From positions 558,001-622,000 of the forward strand of contig JASPKZ010001233.1 in the NCBI GenBank assembly GCA_030220185.1: DNA of 64,000 nt, read 5' to 3'. This DNA comes from Diploptera punctata (lineage: Eukaryota; Arthropoda; Insecta; Blattodea; Blaberidae). Positions 11,331-21,833 of the stretch are shown here, piece by piece. The position numbers and the translations under genes are program-made. The notes under the pieces are model-generated. The model worked only from the letters and a program-made list of their open reading frames with translations, ran no database searches and was not told where the DNA came from. Positions within the stretch are counted from its first letter, which is position 1; each line of letters begins with the position of its first letter.

Positions 11331-11375
11331 AATTATACCAGTTTCAAAGCTTACACAGCTTCATCTTCAGTAATT
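11331..11375 (-). ncRNA. Minimal hammerhead ribozyme (PLE-type)
   Basis: Reverse strand: stem I AAUUA/UAAUU (5 bp), core CUGAAGA, one extra U, stem II GAAGCU/AGCUUU with loop GUGUA, GAA, then stem III AC/GU with loop UG and cleavage position A (GUA). All conserved core positions are intact. The two-base-pair stem III is the hallmark of PLE-associated hammerheads, which are reported to cleave as dimers. Confidence 0.78.
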
Positions 11376-11466
11376 TCTTATTGATTGATGTTATGTCGAT
11401 CAGGAGAACCAGGAAGGAAGGAGGAAGAAACAGTTCTCCTGATCGACATAACATCAGTTGACAAGA

Positions 11467-11511
11467 AATTACTGAAGATGAAACTGCCTAAGCTTTGAAA
11501 CCGGTATAATT
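11467..11511 (+). ncRNA. Hammerhead ribozyme, damaged stem II
   Basis: Mirror copy of 11331-11375. Stem I AAUUA/UAAUU, core CUGAAGA, GAAAC, stem III AC/GU and GUA site are retained, but stem II reads GAAACUGCC...AGCUUU and pairs poorly. Probably inactive or weak. Confidence 0.6.
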
Positions 11512-11589
11512 AGAAGACTGAATATGAAGTGAGGTATAAAACATTTTAATTTAAATCTTAAATTAAACTTCATAGTAATTTTTTCCTAT

Positions 11590-12230
11590 AAAAGTCTAAC
11601 ATTCTAATCCTCCATATGCAAGAAGTGGAAAAGTAAGATTTCTCTTTACTTTTTCTTAGCTGGACTAGCCTGTTCAAAATTAATACCATCAACTTTTAAG
11701 CCAGTTTTTTAACATACAGATGACACTGTCCTTTAGATGTCCTCACCCAGAGATCTGAAAGTGGGACTTCAATAACTCCAGAAAATTTATCTGAAGGTGC
11801 CATTGTTTTAAGCGTTTTAACCATTTTTATGTGGAACCAGTCTTTTTTTTTTTTTTAGTTAAAGACAAATAATTAAATATTTTCATTAATAAACCAGAAA
11901 TTATTCCTCAAATGCCATGTAAAACTGCAGTAGTTAAATTCAGACTTATCATGAACATGGCTATTTAGCAAAACACTTGAATAAAATAGGAATTATTTGA
12001 ATCCAAATTGTCCTCTATATAACAATGAAGAAGAAATAACTGAAGAACATCTTCACATTTGCAAAGAGTTACCTGTCGGGTCTATCAGAGAAAAATACTG
12101 AGTGCACGATTGCTAATAACACATTGCCAAACATAAGACAACAATAACATTCTCAGACAGAGCATAGGCTTACCCACCCAGCTCCTATTCGGTCACTAAC
12201 TGAAAATATATGGATTTTTTTTAATGTATT
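11590..12230. other. Intron 8 sequence, possible retroelement remnant
   Basis: A plus-strand reading around 12015-12080 gives LYNNEEEITEEHLHICKEL, resembling the cysteine/histidine end found in some non-LTR elements. Too short and broken to assign. Confidence 0.35.
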
Positions 12231-12234
12231 AATT

Positions 12235-12505
12235 TAATTTTTAACATTCACAATGACGGACAATTATTATTTTAAAAAGAAAAATGAATGACTGAATTGG
12301 GATTTGAACCTAAAACCTCTAGCTCTGTATGCTAGTGTACAAACCACACTATTTCAGACTCCCGATGCAAATTAGGAAGAAAAATTAGTATTTGCATCGG
12401 TAGCCTGAAATAGCATAATGGTTAGCACACCAGCATACAGAACTAGAGGTTTGGGTTCAAATCCCATTTCAGGTGTTCATTTTTCTTTTCAAAATAATAC
12501 ATGGA
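12235..12505. mobile_element. tRNA-SINE (family B) inverted dimer
   Basis: Minus head at about 12290-12365, plus head at about 12405-12475 (GGTTAGCACACCAGCATAC, B box GGTTCAAATCCC), with opposed TTTTTCTTTTCAAAATAATA tails. Same layout as 2250-2625. Confidence 0.78.
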
Positions 12506-12623
12506 TTTATCTCCACACCCCTCATAGAAACTCCATGAGAAGTTTTCAGATTTTAAAAATTCCTCCAAAGAGAAGTTTCACTGTGAATTCACAATTTCTA
12601 TATGCTATTAGGTTATTACTTAC

Positions 12624-12819
12624 TTGATCAGGCATAAGGCAGATAGACCAGAGTTCTTTGTTGTGAGCTGGAATGTCCTCTAAAATATCTCCTGTTGCAA
12701 TATCTACAATAAGAAGATGCCCATCTTTCATTCCAACCAGAAGATGTCGATCACCAGGAACAAAACATATGCTCAGAACATAGCCAGTCTCCACAGTACG
12801 TAGGCATGAAAGTGATGGT
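12624..12819 (-). CDS. WDR3: WDR3 exon 8 (residues 428-493)
   Basis: After TTTGTAG, the A completes the split AGA codon and the exon reads PSLSCLRTVETGYVLSICFV, then PGDRHLLVGMKDGHLLIVD and ending LWSICLMPDQ before GTAAGT. The stretch FVPGDRH..G..G.L is diagnostic for the first blade of the second WDR3 propeller. Length 196 nt, phase 0 at the 3' end. Confidence 0.94.
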
Positions 12820-12959
12820 CTACAAACATAAGTAAGAAATTCAATTAATTTAAAATAAGTAAATTATTATACATAGCTAAGCTATTACAATTAATAGTAG
12901 AGAGAAAAATGTATGATTTAAAATAAAATTACTTTCACCTTACCTCATATCCAGAAAAA

Positions 12960-13580
12960 ATTTTCAAAAATTTACAATGTTTTTATTATTCATTTCATAC
13001 ATCTCAATAATGGATAAATTATATTTGAAGAAAAAAATTATATGCTCAGACTGGGGTTTGAACCCAGGACCTACAGTGCAAAAGATCCTGGATTCAAACC
13101 CCAGTCTGAGCATATAATTTTTCTCTTCAAATATAAACATTTATGACTGAACTGGAAATCGAACTCCACCTTCAGATCTAAGTGCGATGCTATACTACTG
13201 AGCTATCCAAAACTCATCTCTTTAAAGGTTAAAAAAGATCAGTTTGTAATTTAATATTAATACCTCATAGTTCTCACTAAATTTAAACAGGTGAGTTTGT
13301 ATTTTAGAAAGAATAATTAGCGCTTGGACCAGGATTCGAACCGCGGATAGATCCAGGGTTCGAATTCCGGACTGAGTGTTAATTTTTCTTTCTAAAATAA
13401 AAACTAAGCCCAATTCTGGAAAATGTTAATTTAAAAATAACATAAAAAAAGATGAGTTTGTACTTGGATGGGAAAAGGAATGTCTGGTTAGCTCTGTGGT
13501 ACAGCATTTGAGCCAAAGGTCTGGGGCCAAATCCTGGTTCAGGTATAAATTTTTCTATGTTATATTTCATCACCCAAAAG
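12960..13580. mobile_element. Cluster of short SINE hairpins and a plus SINE
   Basis: Contains three units. 13017-13134 is an inverted pair of family A 3' halves (GCTCAGACTGGGGTTTGAAC against its inverse). 13305-13400 is a short family C hairpin. 13460-13570 is a plus tRNA-like unit (GGTTAGCTCTGTGG) with a GCCAAATCCTGGTTCAGG end. 13140-13210 holds a further minus head. Confidence 0.65.
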
Positions 13581-13589
13581 TCTTTTGAG

Positions 13590-14095
13590 TGGACGTCCTG
13601 GTGTTCTTCTTCCTGCAGGTTGATATCTTAACATTAGTTTGGCTTAACACTTGGAATGAAGAAGAAGAAGAAGTTTGGGTATTCTGTGATCTTCCATTCG
13701 AAGAACATGTTGCATCCATCTTGACTCATAATCAGAAATTTTGTTTTCTAAAGGTTCCATGTGTAATTCTTCTAAGATGTCTTCATTTTTTTTGTGATCT
13801 AGTGTGTGTATCCTGCAGTCTTCCGAAGGTATCTCATTTCAGCAGATCTAAGTCTCTGTATATCCTTCTGTTTCAAGGTCCATACTTCGCTAACATACAA
13901 AAGAGTTGGAAGAGCCAGTGTTTTATACACTTTTAATCTTGAATGCTTTTGGACTAACTGTGGCTTGAAGATAGAATTTATTAACCCTAAAATTCTTAAA
14001 AATTTAGATATTTTTGCATTTACATCCTTTTCTTCTTCATATGAGATATTGCATCCTAGATATGTAAAATTATTCACCTGCTCGAAAATGTTATA
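13590..14095 (-). pseudogene. Non-LTR retrotransposon RT C-terminal fragment
   Basis: The reverse strand encodes NNFTYLGCNISYEEEKDVNA and LALPTLLYVSEVWTLKQKD, then EMRYLRKTAGYTH. YLGC...I and L..YGSE.W.L are typical of the thumb/linker after the reverse transcriptase of jockey/R2-like LINEs. It carries frameshifts. Confidence 0.75.
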
Positions 14096-14129
14096 TTTTA
14101 GATATTATTACTTTCCAACACTGAACTAT

Positions 14130-14215
14130 ATTATTTTGAAAAGAAAAATTAATGCTTGAACCAGAAGTCCAAGTCCCAGTTCAAGCATTAATTTTTCTTT
14201 ACAAAATAATTTTTT
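14130..14215. mobile_element. Short tRNA-SINE tail hairpin
   Basis: TTTTGAAAAGAAAAATTAAT and its inverse ATTAATTTTTCTTTACAAAA surround about 35 bp of a tRNA-like 3' half (GCTTGAACC...GGTTCAAGC). Both tails point outward. Confidence 0.65.
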
Positions 14216-14279
14216 CTCTTTACCATTAATTGTAATAGCTTAGCTGTATAATAGCTACATGATCTTTATTGGAAACCAG

Positions 14280-14545
14280 ATATAATAAGAACAGTTAAAT
14301 CTCATAGACTGCATGGGTAGGACATGCGGCACAAATGGGGAATGAAAGAGGGGCATGGAAGCTTCTTGTAAGAAAACTGAGAAAAAACGCCCAGTTAGTA
14401 GACCAACAATTGATTGGGAGAAAAACATTAATATGAGGGAAGTGGATTATACAGGAGATGATTGGAAAACAGCTCAGGTAGGGATGTATGGAGAGCTTAT
14501 GTTTGCATGGACATGAATCTATGGGTTCAATAGTGCCAGTGAATT
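14280..14545 (+). pseudogene. RTE-like LINE 3' fragment
   Basis: The plus strand matches the end of the element seen on the minus strand at 60190: GACATGCGGC..., INMREVDYTGDDWK and RDVWRAY equivalents. Ends near AATAGTGCCAGTGAATTAG. Confidence 0.65.
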
Positions 14546-14549
14546 AGTT

Positions 14550-14945
14550 AGTTAGCTACGTATAATAATTTACTTGCTTCAACCATATTAATATCTTCAG
14601 CTGTGTTAAATTCCGTCATATGTCTTCATATGACGTTCTCAAAGAATTATAAATCATCAAGGAAACCACAAATAAACACCTGCTGAACGAGAACATACCC
14701 AGCATAAACCCTCTGTACAAAATAATTACCAACAACAGTCAGTACCAAAATGAAAGCAGAAGATGATACATAAGTTATCGAAAGGCCTCCTATAAAACAA
14801 CACTGCAAATTATTGAGGACGACTGAGATATCAGGTACTGTTATACAATTATTAAAACTTTAATATGATGTTGAAGCAATTCAATTGCATTGTGAATAAT
14901 GGTTGACTTTTTTTGGTAAAGAAAGGATCAAGAGAGAGGTTAAAG
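14550..14945. other. Intron 7 sequence, nothing recognised
   Basis: No supportable gene or repeat call. Confidence 0.35.
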
Positions 14946-14949
14946 AGAT

Positions 14950-15330
14950 GAGTTTGTTGTTATATTTTAAATTAACATTTTCCAGAATTGGACATAGTTC
15001 TATTATAGAAATAATTCATTTTTCTTTCTAAAATAAAACTATGTCCAATTCTGGAAAATGTTAATTTAAAATATAACATCAAAATATGAAGCTTTACCGC
15101 TTAAAAGTAATGTATAAACTCTCAATAAAAATACTTCAAATAGAAGTAGTCAGAGGGCATTGTTGGTAGCAACGGCTACCAGCCTTGTGATGAAAGAGTG
15201 TTGTATAAGTGGAAAGAATTGTTGACGTTCGTATTGGAGTTCGGATGGTGTAATCATCATACTAACGTACAGAGTCAGAGATCTGGGGTTTGAATCCCGG
15301 TCCAAGCATTAATTTTTCTTTCTAAATTAA
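14950..15330 (+). mobile_element. tRNA-SINE (family C) with an inverted left arm
   Basis: TTTAAATTAACATTTTCCAG on the left returns inverted at 15043-15070, followed by the family C body (AAGCTTTACCGCTTAAAAGT) and a head with B box GGTTTGAATCCC and tail AGCATTAATTTTTCTTTCTA. A further short tRNA-like end (GGTTTCAATTCC) follows at 15340-15455. Confidence 0.7.
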
Positions 15331-15530
15331 AAAAAAAAAGATGAGTTTGTATGGGAAGGAACGTCTGGATGATTGAATGTTAAAGTATCAGCATGTAGAG
15401 CTGAAAGTCTGGGTTTCAATTCCTAGTTCAGGCATACAAATTTTTCTCCCTACCATTAATGCAATTAATTCTTTAAAATTACTTTCTCAATATTGTTATA
15501 AACAGAGATTCTTTTTTAGATAACACCTAC

Positions 15531-15721
15531 CTATTCCACATTTTAACTGACTCAGCACTTGCTGATGCTATTGCCAAGTTATCAGAGCTAAAGTCAATTG
15601 CACGTACTTCAGAGTGATGACCTTGGGAACTGATTTTTCTGAGACAGCAATGCTCAGCATCCTTTGCACCAACTTGCAAGGAATAAAGCTCCACACAGTT
15701 AGTGTTCAATATTAATGCCAC
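15531..15721 (-). CDS. WDR3: WDR3 exon 7 (residues 365-428)
   Basis: Starts VALILNTNCVELYSL after TTTTTGCAG, matching the conserved LLQNNLVELYSL segment. It contains a WD40 blade (HHSEVRAIDFSSDNLAIASA, then VKMWNR) and ends in phase 2 as AAT AG before GTAGGT. Exon 8 supplies the last base of the arginine codon. Length 191 nt. Confidence 0.94.
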
Positions 15722-15869
15722 CTGCAAAAATTATTTCTTGGTTAATACAGTGTGTAAGTGATACAAACTGCCAAAATTATACACACAATACACTTTGGTT
15801 TACTAGCAGTAAAATATTATTTTGTGTCTTCAATTTTTGTTTTGAATTTCTAAAGTACCATATTTTTAG

Positions 15870-16245
15870 GATGTCCACTGCTGTGGTCTCAAGGTAGTGT
15901 GCTGCCTTGCAACGCAGTGGCCCAGGTTCGATTCCCAGTCGGGAGAAGTTTCCTGGGTGAGGTTTTTTCGGGGTTTTTCCTCACTTGTGAGATGAATGTC
16001 AGGAAACTTGGTCCCTGAACATCATATGGCCATCAAAATTATCATCATTCATATTCACCTTAGATTAAGCTTAGGATTAAGGACTCTCCTGGCACACCAC
16101 TATCATCATCATCATCCAACATATCATCGGGGCAGCCATAACCCCGCCTTCCAGGCACCCCAACCTCAGAAGTGGGTTACAATTATGCCAATGCCAGGAG
16201 AGAACACCAAAAATGTCAAAATGACAACCTGAGGCATTGAATAAC
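15870..16245 (+). mobile_element. tRNA-SINE (family F)
   Basis: The head has GGTCTCAAGGTAGTGTGCTG and B box GGTTCGATTCCC, then a body with GGTTTTTTCGGGGTTTTTCC and a run of ATC repeats. A minus copy is at 29640-29960 and a plus fragment at 54250-54430. The open frame inside it is fortuitous. Confidence 0.75.
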
Positions 16246-16502
16246 AAAAAAAAAAAAATTAGGATTAAGGTGTGTGCATGTTGGAGTGATGATTAACAAT
16301 TAAGGAAATACTGCATACTCACTATTATTTCACGACCAAAGCAAGATGTTCATATTGAAGTGATGATAAAAGCGACAAGAGTCAATAAATCAATGTCAAT
16401 AAATGACTAGAGGGAAGAGACATATTTACAGTCAAATTGATAGACAGATGCCAGTTGAAGATTTGGGAGTACTGAAACTAATCCTGAATAGAAAACAAAG
16501 TA

Positions 16503-16935
16503 CCCTCAGGGGTCCTCATCTAGGGGATATGTGGATGGCGACCACAAGGTGCCCAAGCTGAGCAAAACATTTCTTCCACTTACTTGTGTTTTGCACTCTT
16601 TTAACTTTACTATCTAACCTCTCTTGGTTAACTCTTGTTTTTTTCGACCCCGACGCTATTAGGGCATCCGAGGGCTAGGGGGTCTTTCCTTTCTTCCATT
16701 TCTTCTTTCCTTTATTTTCTTTTCTTCTCCAGAAAAGCCTGACCAGAGGCTATCAGATGGCAGCCCCATCACTGGTCTTGCCTTCCTTTGGCCAGCAACC
16801 AATCGAAGGGACTATTATTATGCTTTCAAGTCTTATACGAGAATTTCCCGGGGGCCGTCCTATGAAACGCTGGAGGGAAAATTTTCTATAGGATCGTAAC
16901 AGGCCTTGGCCTAATACTTGGAAGGAAGAAGAAGA
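16503..16935 (+). mobile_element. Internally deleted LINE with TSD
   Basis: The first ~350 bp match the 5' end of the LINE at 35200 (CCCTCAGGGGTCCTCATCTA onward) and the last ~85 bp match its 3' end (CCTATGAAACGCTGGAGGG to GAAGAAGAAG). The whole ORF region is missing; the junction is near 16850 at a GGG. It is flanked by AGAAAACAAAGTA at 16490-16502 and 16936-16948, so it retrotransposed in this deleted form, powered in trans. Confidence 0.85.
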
Positions 16936-17289
16936 AGAAAACAAAGTATGCAGTAGGTGTTAAATTTCATTCATTTACTGAATGTTTAATTTCCTATACT
17001 AATTAGTATTTCCTCCAAGCTGACTAACTTCTTGTACAAACTTTCCCTTCTCTGCTACCTCTGTAATATATTAAATTCATTCCTTCCCAGGATGTACTCT
17101 TTTTTTTTTAGTACCATCAGATCTAACCTCAAACACTTGCTTAGACTTCCTATCCTCATTCATTCTTATAATGAGTCTATACCTTCTTAAAGTTTGCTTA
17201 AAAATTATGTGTACTACTGTCAGTTCTATCTTCATCTCTTCCCTAATTGCTAAATTCTAGACTTTATCTGTTCTGATATAGCAAAAAAA

Positions 17290-17735
17290 TCACAAATTTC
17301 ACAAAAACAACAGGAATCATTAATAGTAGTAGTACAAAAGAACACAAGATTATGGCTTTGTAAGGTTCTCAAAAGACCAGTATTAAGATATGGTAGTGAA
17401 GCATAGACAATCTGAAGAAGAGATGAATGCCAAATAACAGCAAATGAGATGTGATTTATGCACTGTACAGCAGGCTATACAAAGTGGGACCATAAAAGAA
17501 ATGAGGAAATTATGGAAGAGTTGGACGTAGAACCCATTCTCCATCATATACATACCAGAACAACTGAAAAGCCCATCTTCAACTAATGCCATCTCACAGA
17601 ATTAAAGAAGTTGTGCTTCATTATTGCCCCCAAGGCAAAAGATCGCTGGGACGTCAAAAAAAAGCACTGGATGGAAAATTCCTCTTTGAGACCGTAACGG
17701 GACACACGGCCTAATACTTGCATGGATGATGATCT
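17290..17735 (+). pseudogene. LINE 3' fragment
   Basis: Shares its sequence with 32640-33060 (GAACACAAGATTATGGCTTT ... GCATGGATGATGAT). The plus reading includes TRLWLCK.L.RPVLRYGSEA, the post-RT segment of the LINE family. Decayed. Confidence 0.68.
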
Positions 17736-17739
17736 CTTC

Positions 17740-18380
17740 TGATTATGTTCATTATCTTCTGAAGGTAGTTTCATAAGATTAATGTAATTTATTTCCAGTA
17801 CATTATCATGGCAACTAGAAGATTCAATAACTATCTTTCTTATAGCTGCAAAGAGCTTTTGTCTTATACCAAGTCTTTACAAAGACTTAGAAAGAACCAA
17901 TCTGGACAAGAGCCTTATGTCCAATCCTTACCATTTGATGACTAATGGTTGATCAAGCAAGATGACTCAAGCAGTAATGTTTGAGACTCATATTCAGGAG
18001 TTCCAGATTCAAACCCCAAATGTTCATAATCTGACTGAGGTCTGGTTTTCCTCAGTTGACAAATGCTGGGTTTGAATTTCATTGCCAAGATACATTTCAT
18101 CTTATTCAGTTCTTTTAATACTATCATTTAAAAAAAATTGATGTGATGTGACCTTAGATGTTAAATTATCAGAAACAAAAAATTAAACAAAAGTAATAAT
18201 TATTATGAAAATAATTAGTGATAGATGCAGACAATGAACATCAGTTTAAGCTTTTTACTTTTAATTTCTTATTTTATCTTCATTATTCTATTTGTTTTAT
18301 TCCTTATTCTAAAGTAATTAATCCTGTAATATTAACAAATACTTAAAATTAATAAAGCCCTACTGACTTTATAAAGTAGT
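17740..18380. other. Intron 6 sequence, little recognised
   Basis: A weak minus-strand tRNA-like 3' half may lie at 17945-18020 (TTTGGGGTTTGAATCTGGAA on the reverse strand). Nothing else can be supported. Confidence 0.35.
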
Positions 18381-18384
18381 GTTA

Positions 18385-18612
18385 AATTCCCAATTAATGT
18401 CTTCTTAACTAAGAGGCTGCCATATGCAAAGATAGAAGCAATGGTTTCAAAAGCATTTGGCGTGAGGAAATTACAACGTATAAAGAGAAAAATTTTCATC
18501 TAGATCGCAACTTGCCTCAGTAGCTCAGTTGGTAGAGCATTTGGCCCAGAAAGTCAAAGGTCCTGGGTTCGAGTCTCGGTCTAGGTGAAAATTTTTCTCT
18601 TCAAATATAATT
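18385..18612 (+). mobile_element. tRNA-SINE (family A)
   Basis: Body with GCAAAGATAGAAGCAATGG and GGCGTGAGGAAATTACAACG, then head GCCTCAGTAGCTCAGTTGG, B box GGTTCGAGTCTC and tail TTTTTCTCTTCAAATATAAT. It ends about 20 bp from the WDR3 exon 6 donor. Confidence 0.78.
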
Positions 18613-18633
18613 TTAAATTAAATTGAACCATAC

Positions 18634-18769
18634 CCTAAGTTCATTTCCACGGCCCATGACAAGAGAGATAGATTTCAATTTGCCTTTATCCACTTTGATT
18701 GCAGCTAATCTTCGTACTTCATCATTCAATCCAGGCTGTTGTGTTTGTTCTGGCAATACTTCACCAGCA
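18634..18769 (-). CDS. WDR3: WDR3 exon 6 (residues 319-364)
   Basis: A 136-nt exon with acceptor CTTTTTAG and donor AGG before GTATGG. It completes the split codon from exon 5 and reads AGEVLPEQTQQPGLNDEVRR, then LAAIKVDKGKLKSISLVMGR and GNELR, matching the DEIQR..IK...KIKS segment before the second propeller. Intron 5 upstream is the largest in the gene (about 10.1 kb) and carries the tandem PLE array. Confidence 0.88.
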
Positions 18770-18789
18770 CTAAAAAGAAGAAAAAAGTT

Positions 18790-19365
18790 AAAATGTAGCT
18801 TCAGCTGTGTGGAATCCCATCATATCTCTTTTAATGTAGAAGCAATACAATTTGTATTGTAAATGACAGTTCATTACATGAGTAGGAATCAAGAGAAAGG
18901 TTAAAGAGAAGAGTTTGTGCTTGTATGGAAAGAAATACTGAATTAACTCATGGTAGAGCAACAGCACATAAAGCCAAAGGTTTGGGGTTCTCTCTACAAC
19001 TGATAACAAAATATTTGTCCGAATTATAAAATTATCTTAATTTTTCTCTTTAAATATGATTTATCCATCATTGAGATGTATGAAATTAATAATAAAAACA
19101 TCGAAAATAGCCGTACTGGCATTTATAATGTAATGTATAATTCCCAAATATGTCTTCTTAATATAGGAGCCGCCATTTGCAAAGATAGAAGCAAAGGCTT
19201 CAAAGCATTTGGTGGGCGGGAATTACAACGTATATAGAGAAAGATTTGCGTTTAGATCGGTACTTGCTCAGGTAGCTCAAATGGTAGAGCACTTGGACTA
19301 GAAAACCAAGGGTCCCGGGTTCAAGTCCCGGTCTGAGCGTATAATTTTTCTCTTTAAATATTATC
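18790..19365 (+). mobile_element. tRNA-SINE (family A) copies in tandem
   Basis: A degraded plus head at about 18925-18990 ends in a tail at 19036-19110 (TTTTTCTCTTTAAATATGAT...). It is followed directly by a second body and head (19108-19360) with GCTCAGGTAGCTCAAATGG and GGTTCAAGTCCC. Confidence 0.7.
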
Positions 19366-19505
19366 TACTTCATGTTTATTTCTTGGTACTTCTTATGTTT
19401 TGGTTTTTGCACACACACACACACCTGATGAAGTCATATTATATAGGAGATGTGTACAGCTGGCAAAAATTAAAATGGTCACTGTCTTAAAAATTAAGAT
19501 TCATT

Positions 19506-21673
19506 ATATTATCTTTAGTTTGATCATCTTACCTCAATATTAATGTTCATTTGTTCTTGAACATGTTTCAAAACAATTCTGTTTTATCGTCAGCTTGTCC
19601 AGACTGGTTTTATTTATGTTGCATTATGTTGCACAACCTGGATGTCGATGTCAGTTCCATCCTGTGGTTGGCCAAAGAACCTCCAAACAAGGTCACGCTC
19701 CATCGGTATATCAAAATTCATAACTCTGTTTCTGTTCTTTTGAATATAAATTTTTTCCCAAATAGTCAGCTCTTTTGTATTTTCTAACTGTTTTAATAAT
19801 TTAGTGTCTGAATTTATATTATTTTTTCAGACCAAACATGAGCAGCAACTGCAGATTTTTCTATTTCCCCATTTTTAATAATTCTTATGTGTTCTTTGGT
19901 TCTAATTTTTAGGTTTCTTTTTGTTTTTCCTATATATATATATATATCTTTTCACAACCCATGCATTCAATTTGATATATTCCTGACTTTTTATTTTTAT
20001 TAGTTTTTTTTCATTTTTGTTGGTTTTTATTAGTTTATTTAAACTGTAGTTATTTTTTGGTGGTAATTTAATATTAAACTTCTCAAATATCTTTTGGAAT
20101 TTATTATGTACCCAAGGGTGATATGTGAATTTGCTATAATTTTTCATAGGTGGTTCTTCTTTTTCAAGAGTACTTCTAAATCAATGGTAAAGAGAAAAAT
20201 TTTTGCCTGAACCGGGAATCGAACCCCGAACCTTTAGCTTTCCGTGCTAATGCTCAGACCACCTTCTCTTTACCATTGATTTACAATAATTTAATTGTGT
20301 TTATTAATTTACTTATTTCTATCATAGTAATAGCTTTAGCTTCCCAATATTAATTTAATTTTAAGAGTACTTCTGTTTATCATTTTTTGTTTTTTTATAC
20401 TTTTCTATCCTTTTATGTACCATTTTTTTCTCAAACCCATTTTCTCTTGCTACTTTGATTATGTGTTTTTCTCATGTTTGACATTCTTCTTCGTTTAAGG
20501 GTAAGTTCTACCAATCTATGAGTTAAACTATTAACAGGCCTGGCTAATTTATGTCCAATTCGGATATTCGTTAAACCCCTGTTGATTTTATATAAAATTT
20601 TCCCGTATATGAGTTTCTTTCCTATGAATCGCCAAATTCAATTTTTCTTTTTTCTTCGTTTCTGAACCATATTAAGATCCAAAAAAAGGATTTGTTTTAT
20701 GTTCTTCTAATTCTTTGGTAAATTTAGATGTTTGTACTCTGTTAAATTTAACTAGATTTAGGGAATCTTGATCAAAAATATCTCTACCATTTAATCCTTC
20801 TTAAATGTTTTTCTGTAACAATACAACATTATATCATCTAACTATCTGCTCCAAAATTTAACATTGTGGGATGCTTTAGTGATTTTACATTCAAAATTGC
20901 TCATAAATAAATTTGCCAGGGAAAGGTAATATAAGGGTTTTCCATTGACAGCCCTGATTTTTGTCTACAGAAACTCCCATTGAATGTAAAAAACATTTGG
21001 TCAATGCATAACTCAGTTAATTTCAAATAATCTTCTTTGATCTCTCTCTGAATGCATGGGTTGTGAAAAGATATATATATAGGAAAAACAAAAAGAAACC
21101 TAAAAATTAGAACTAAAGAACACATAAGAAATATTAAAAATGGGGAAATAGAAAAATCTGCAGTTGCTGCTCATGTTTGGTCTGAAAAACATAATATAAT
21201 TATATTATTTTTGGTCTGGACATCTTACCTCAATATTGAGGTAAGATGTCCAGACCAAAAATAATATAATTAAAATAACCTCAAAATATAACTTCCTAAA
21301 ATTAAATATTAACATAATATAAATTCAGACACTAAATTATTAAAACAGTTAGAAAATACAAAAGAGCTGACTATTTGGGAAAAAATTTATATTCAGAAGA
21401 ACAAAAACAGAGTTATGAATTTTGATATACCGATGGAGCGTGACCTTGTTTGGAGGTTCTTTGGCCAACCACAGGATGGAGCTGACATCGACATCCAGGT
21501 TGTGCAATATAATGCAACATAAATAAAACCAGTCTGGACAAGCTGACGATAAAACAGAATTGTTTTGAAACATGTTCAAGAACAAATGAACATTAATATT
21601 GAGGTAAGATGATCAAACTAAAAATAATATAATTAAAATAACCTCAAAATATAACTTCCTAAAATTAAATATT
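19506..21673. mobile_element. PLE inverted dimer (2.2 kb) with RT and GIY-YIG remnants and 14-bp TSD
   Basis: The left, minus-strand arm contains hammerhead-like tail, endonuclease (19560-20165) and a decayed Penelope-type reverse transcriptase: FFTFNGSFCRQKSGLSMENP at about 20925-21010, matching the QxxGLAMGSP motif class. The right, plus-strand arm (21061-21660) has the endonuclease and tail, and is itself split by a tail hairpin near 21188-21330. The unit is flanked by AATTAAGATTCATT at 19492-19505 and 21674-21687. A SINE is nested at 20178-20362. Confidence 0.82.
20178..20362 (-). mobile_element. tRNA-SINE (family D) nested in PLE, 12-bp TSD
   Basis: Starts AAATCAATGGTAAAGAGAAA with a reverse-strand B box (GGGGTTCGATTCCCGGTTCA). 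The right tail is CTTTACCATTGATTTACAAT. Perfect 12-bp duplication AAGAGTACTTCT at 20166-20177 and 20363-20374. A close relative lies at 30370-30600 in the other orientation. Confidence 0.86.
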
Positions 21674-21833
21674 AATTAAGATTCATTTGAATTTTTCACT
21701 ATTACTTGGAGAAGGCAATGGTACATGTTGATGGACCTCAATCTGATGTTTCCTGATATCTATAGTTATAGGGGAACAGTTCTGCATTTTACTATTGTAG
21801 CGTAATGGTAACATTATAGACTGGTATTTATGA

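Larger units (their letters stand above)
11275..11580. mobile_element. PLE tail inverted dimer carrying two hammerheads
   Basis: The arms TTTATACCTCATCTCATATT and TGAATATGAAGTGAGGTATA are inverted, enclosing CTGATCGACATAACATCAG-type sequence seen in the PLE family at 62000-63120. The 3' ends face outward. Hammerhead folds lie at 11331-11375 (minus) and 11467-11511 (plus). Confidence 0.78.

Noticed and set aside
13589..14159. Plus-strand ORFs of 115 and 117 codons
   Set aside because: Antisense to the LINE RT fragment on the minus strand, which has recognisable motifs.
15996..16232. 78-codon ORF with His repeats
   Set aside because: Generated by the ATC repeat of a family F SINE; the same frame recurs in other copies.
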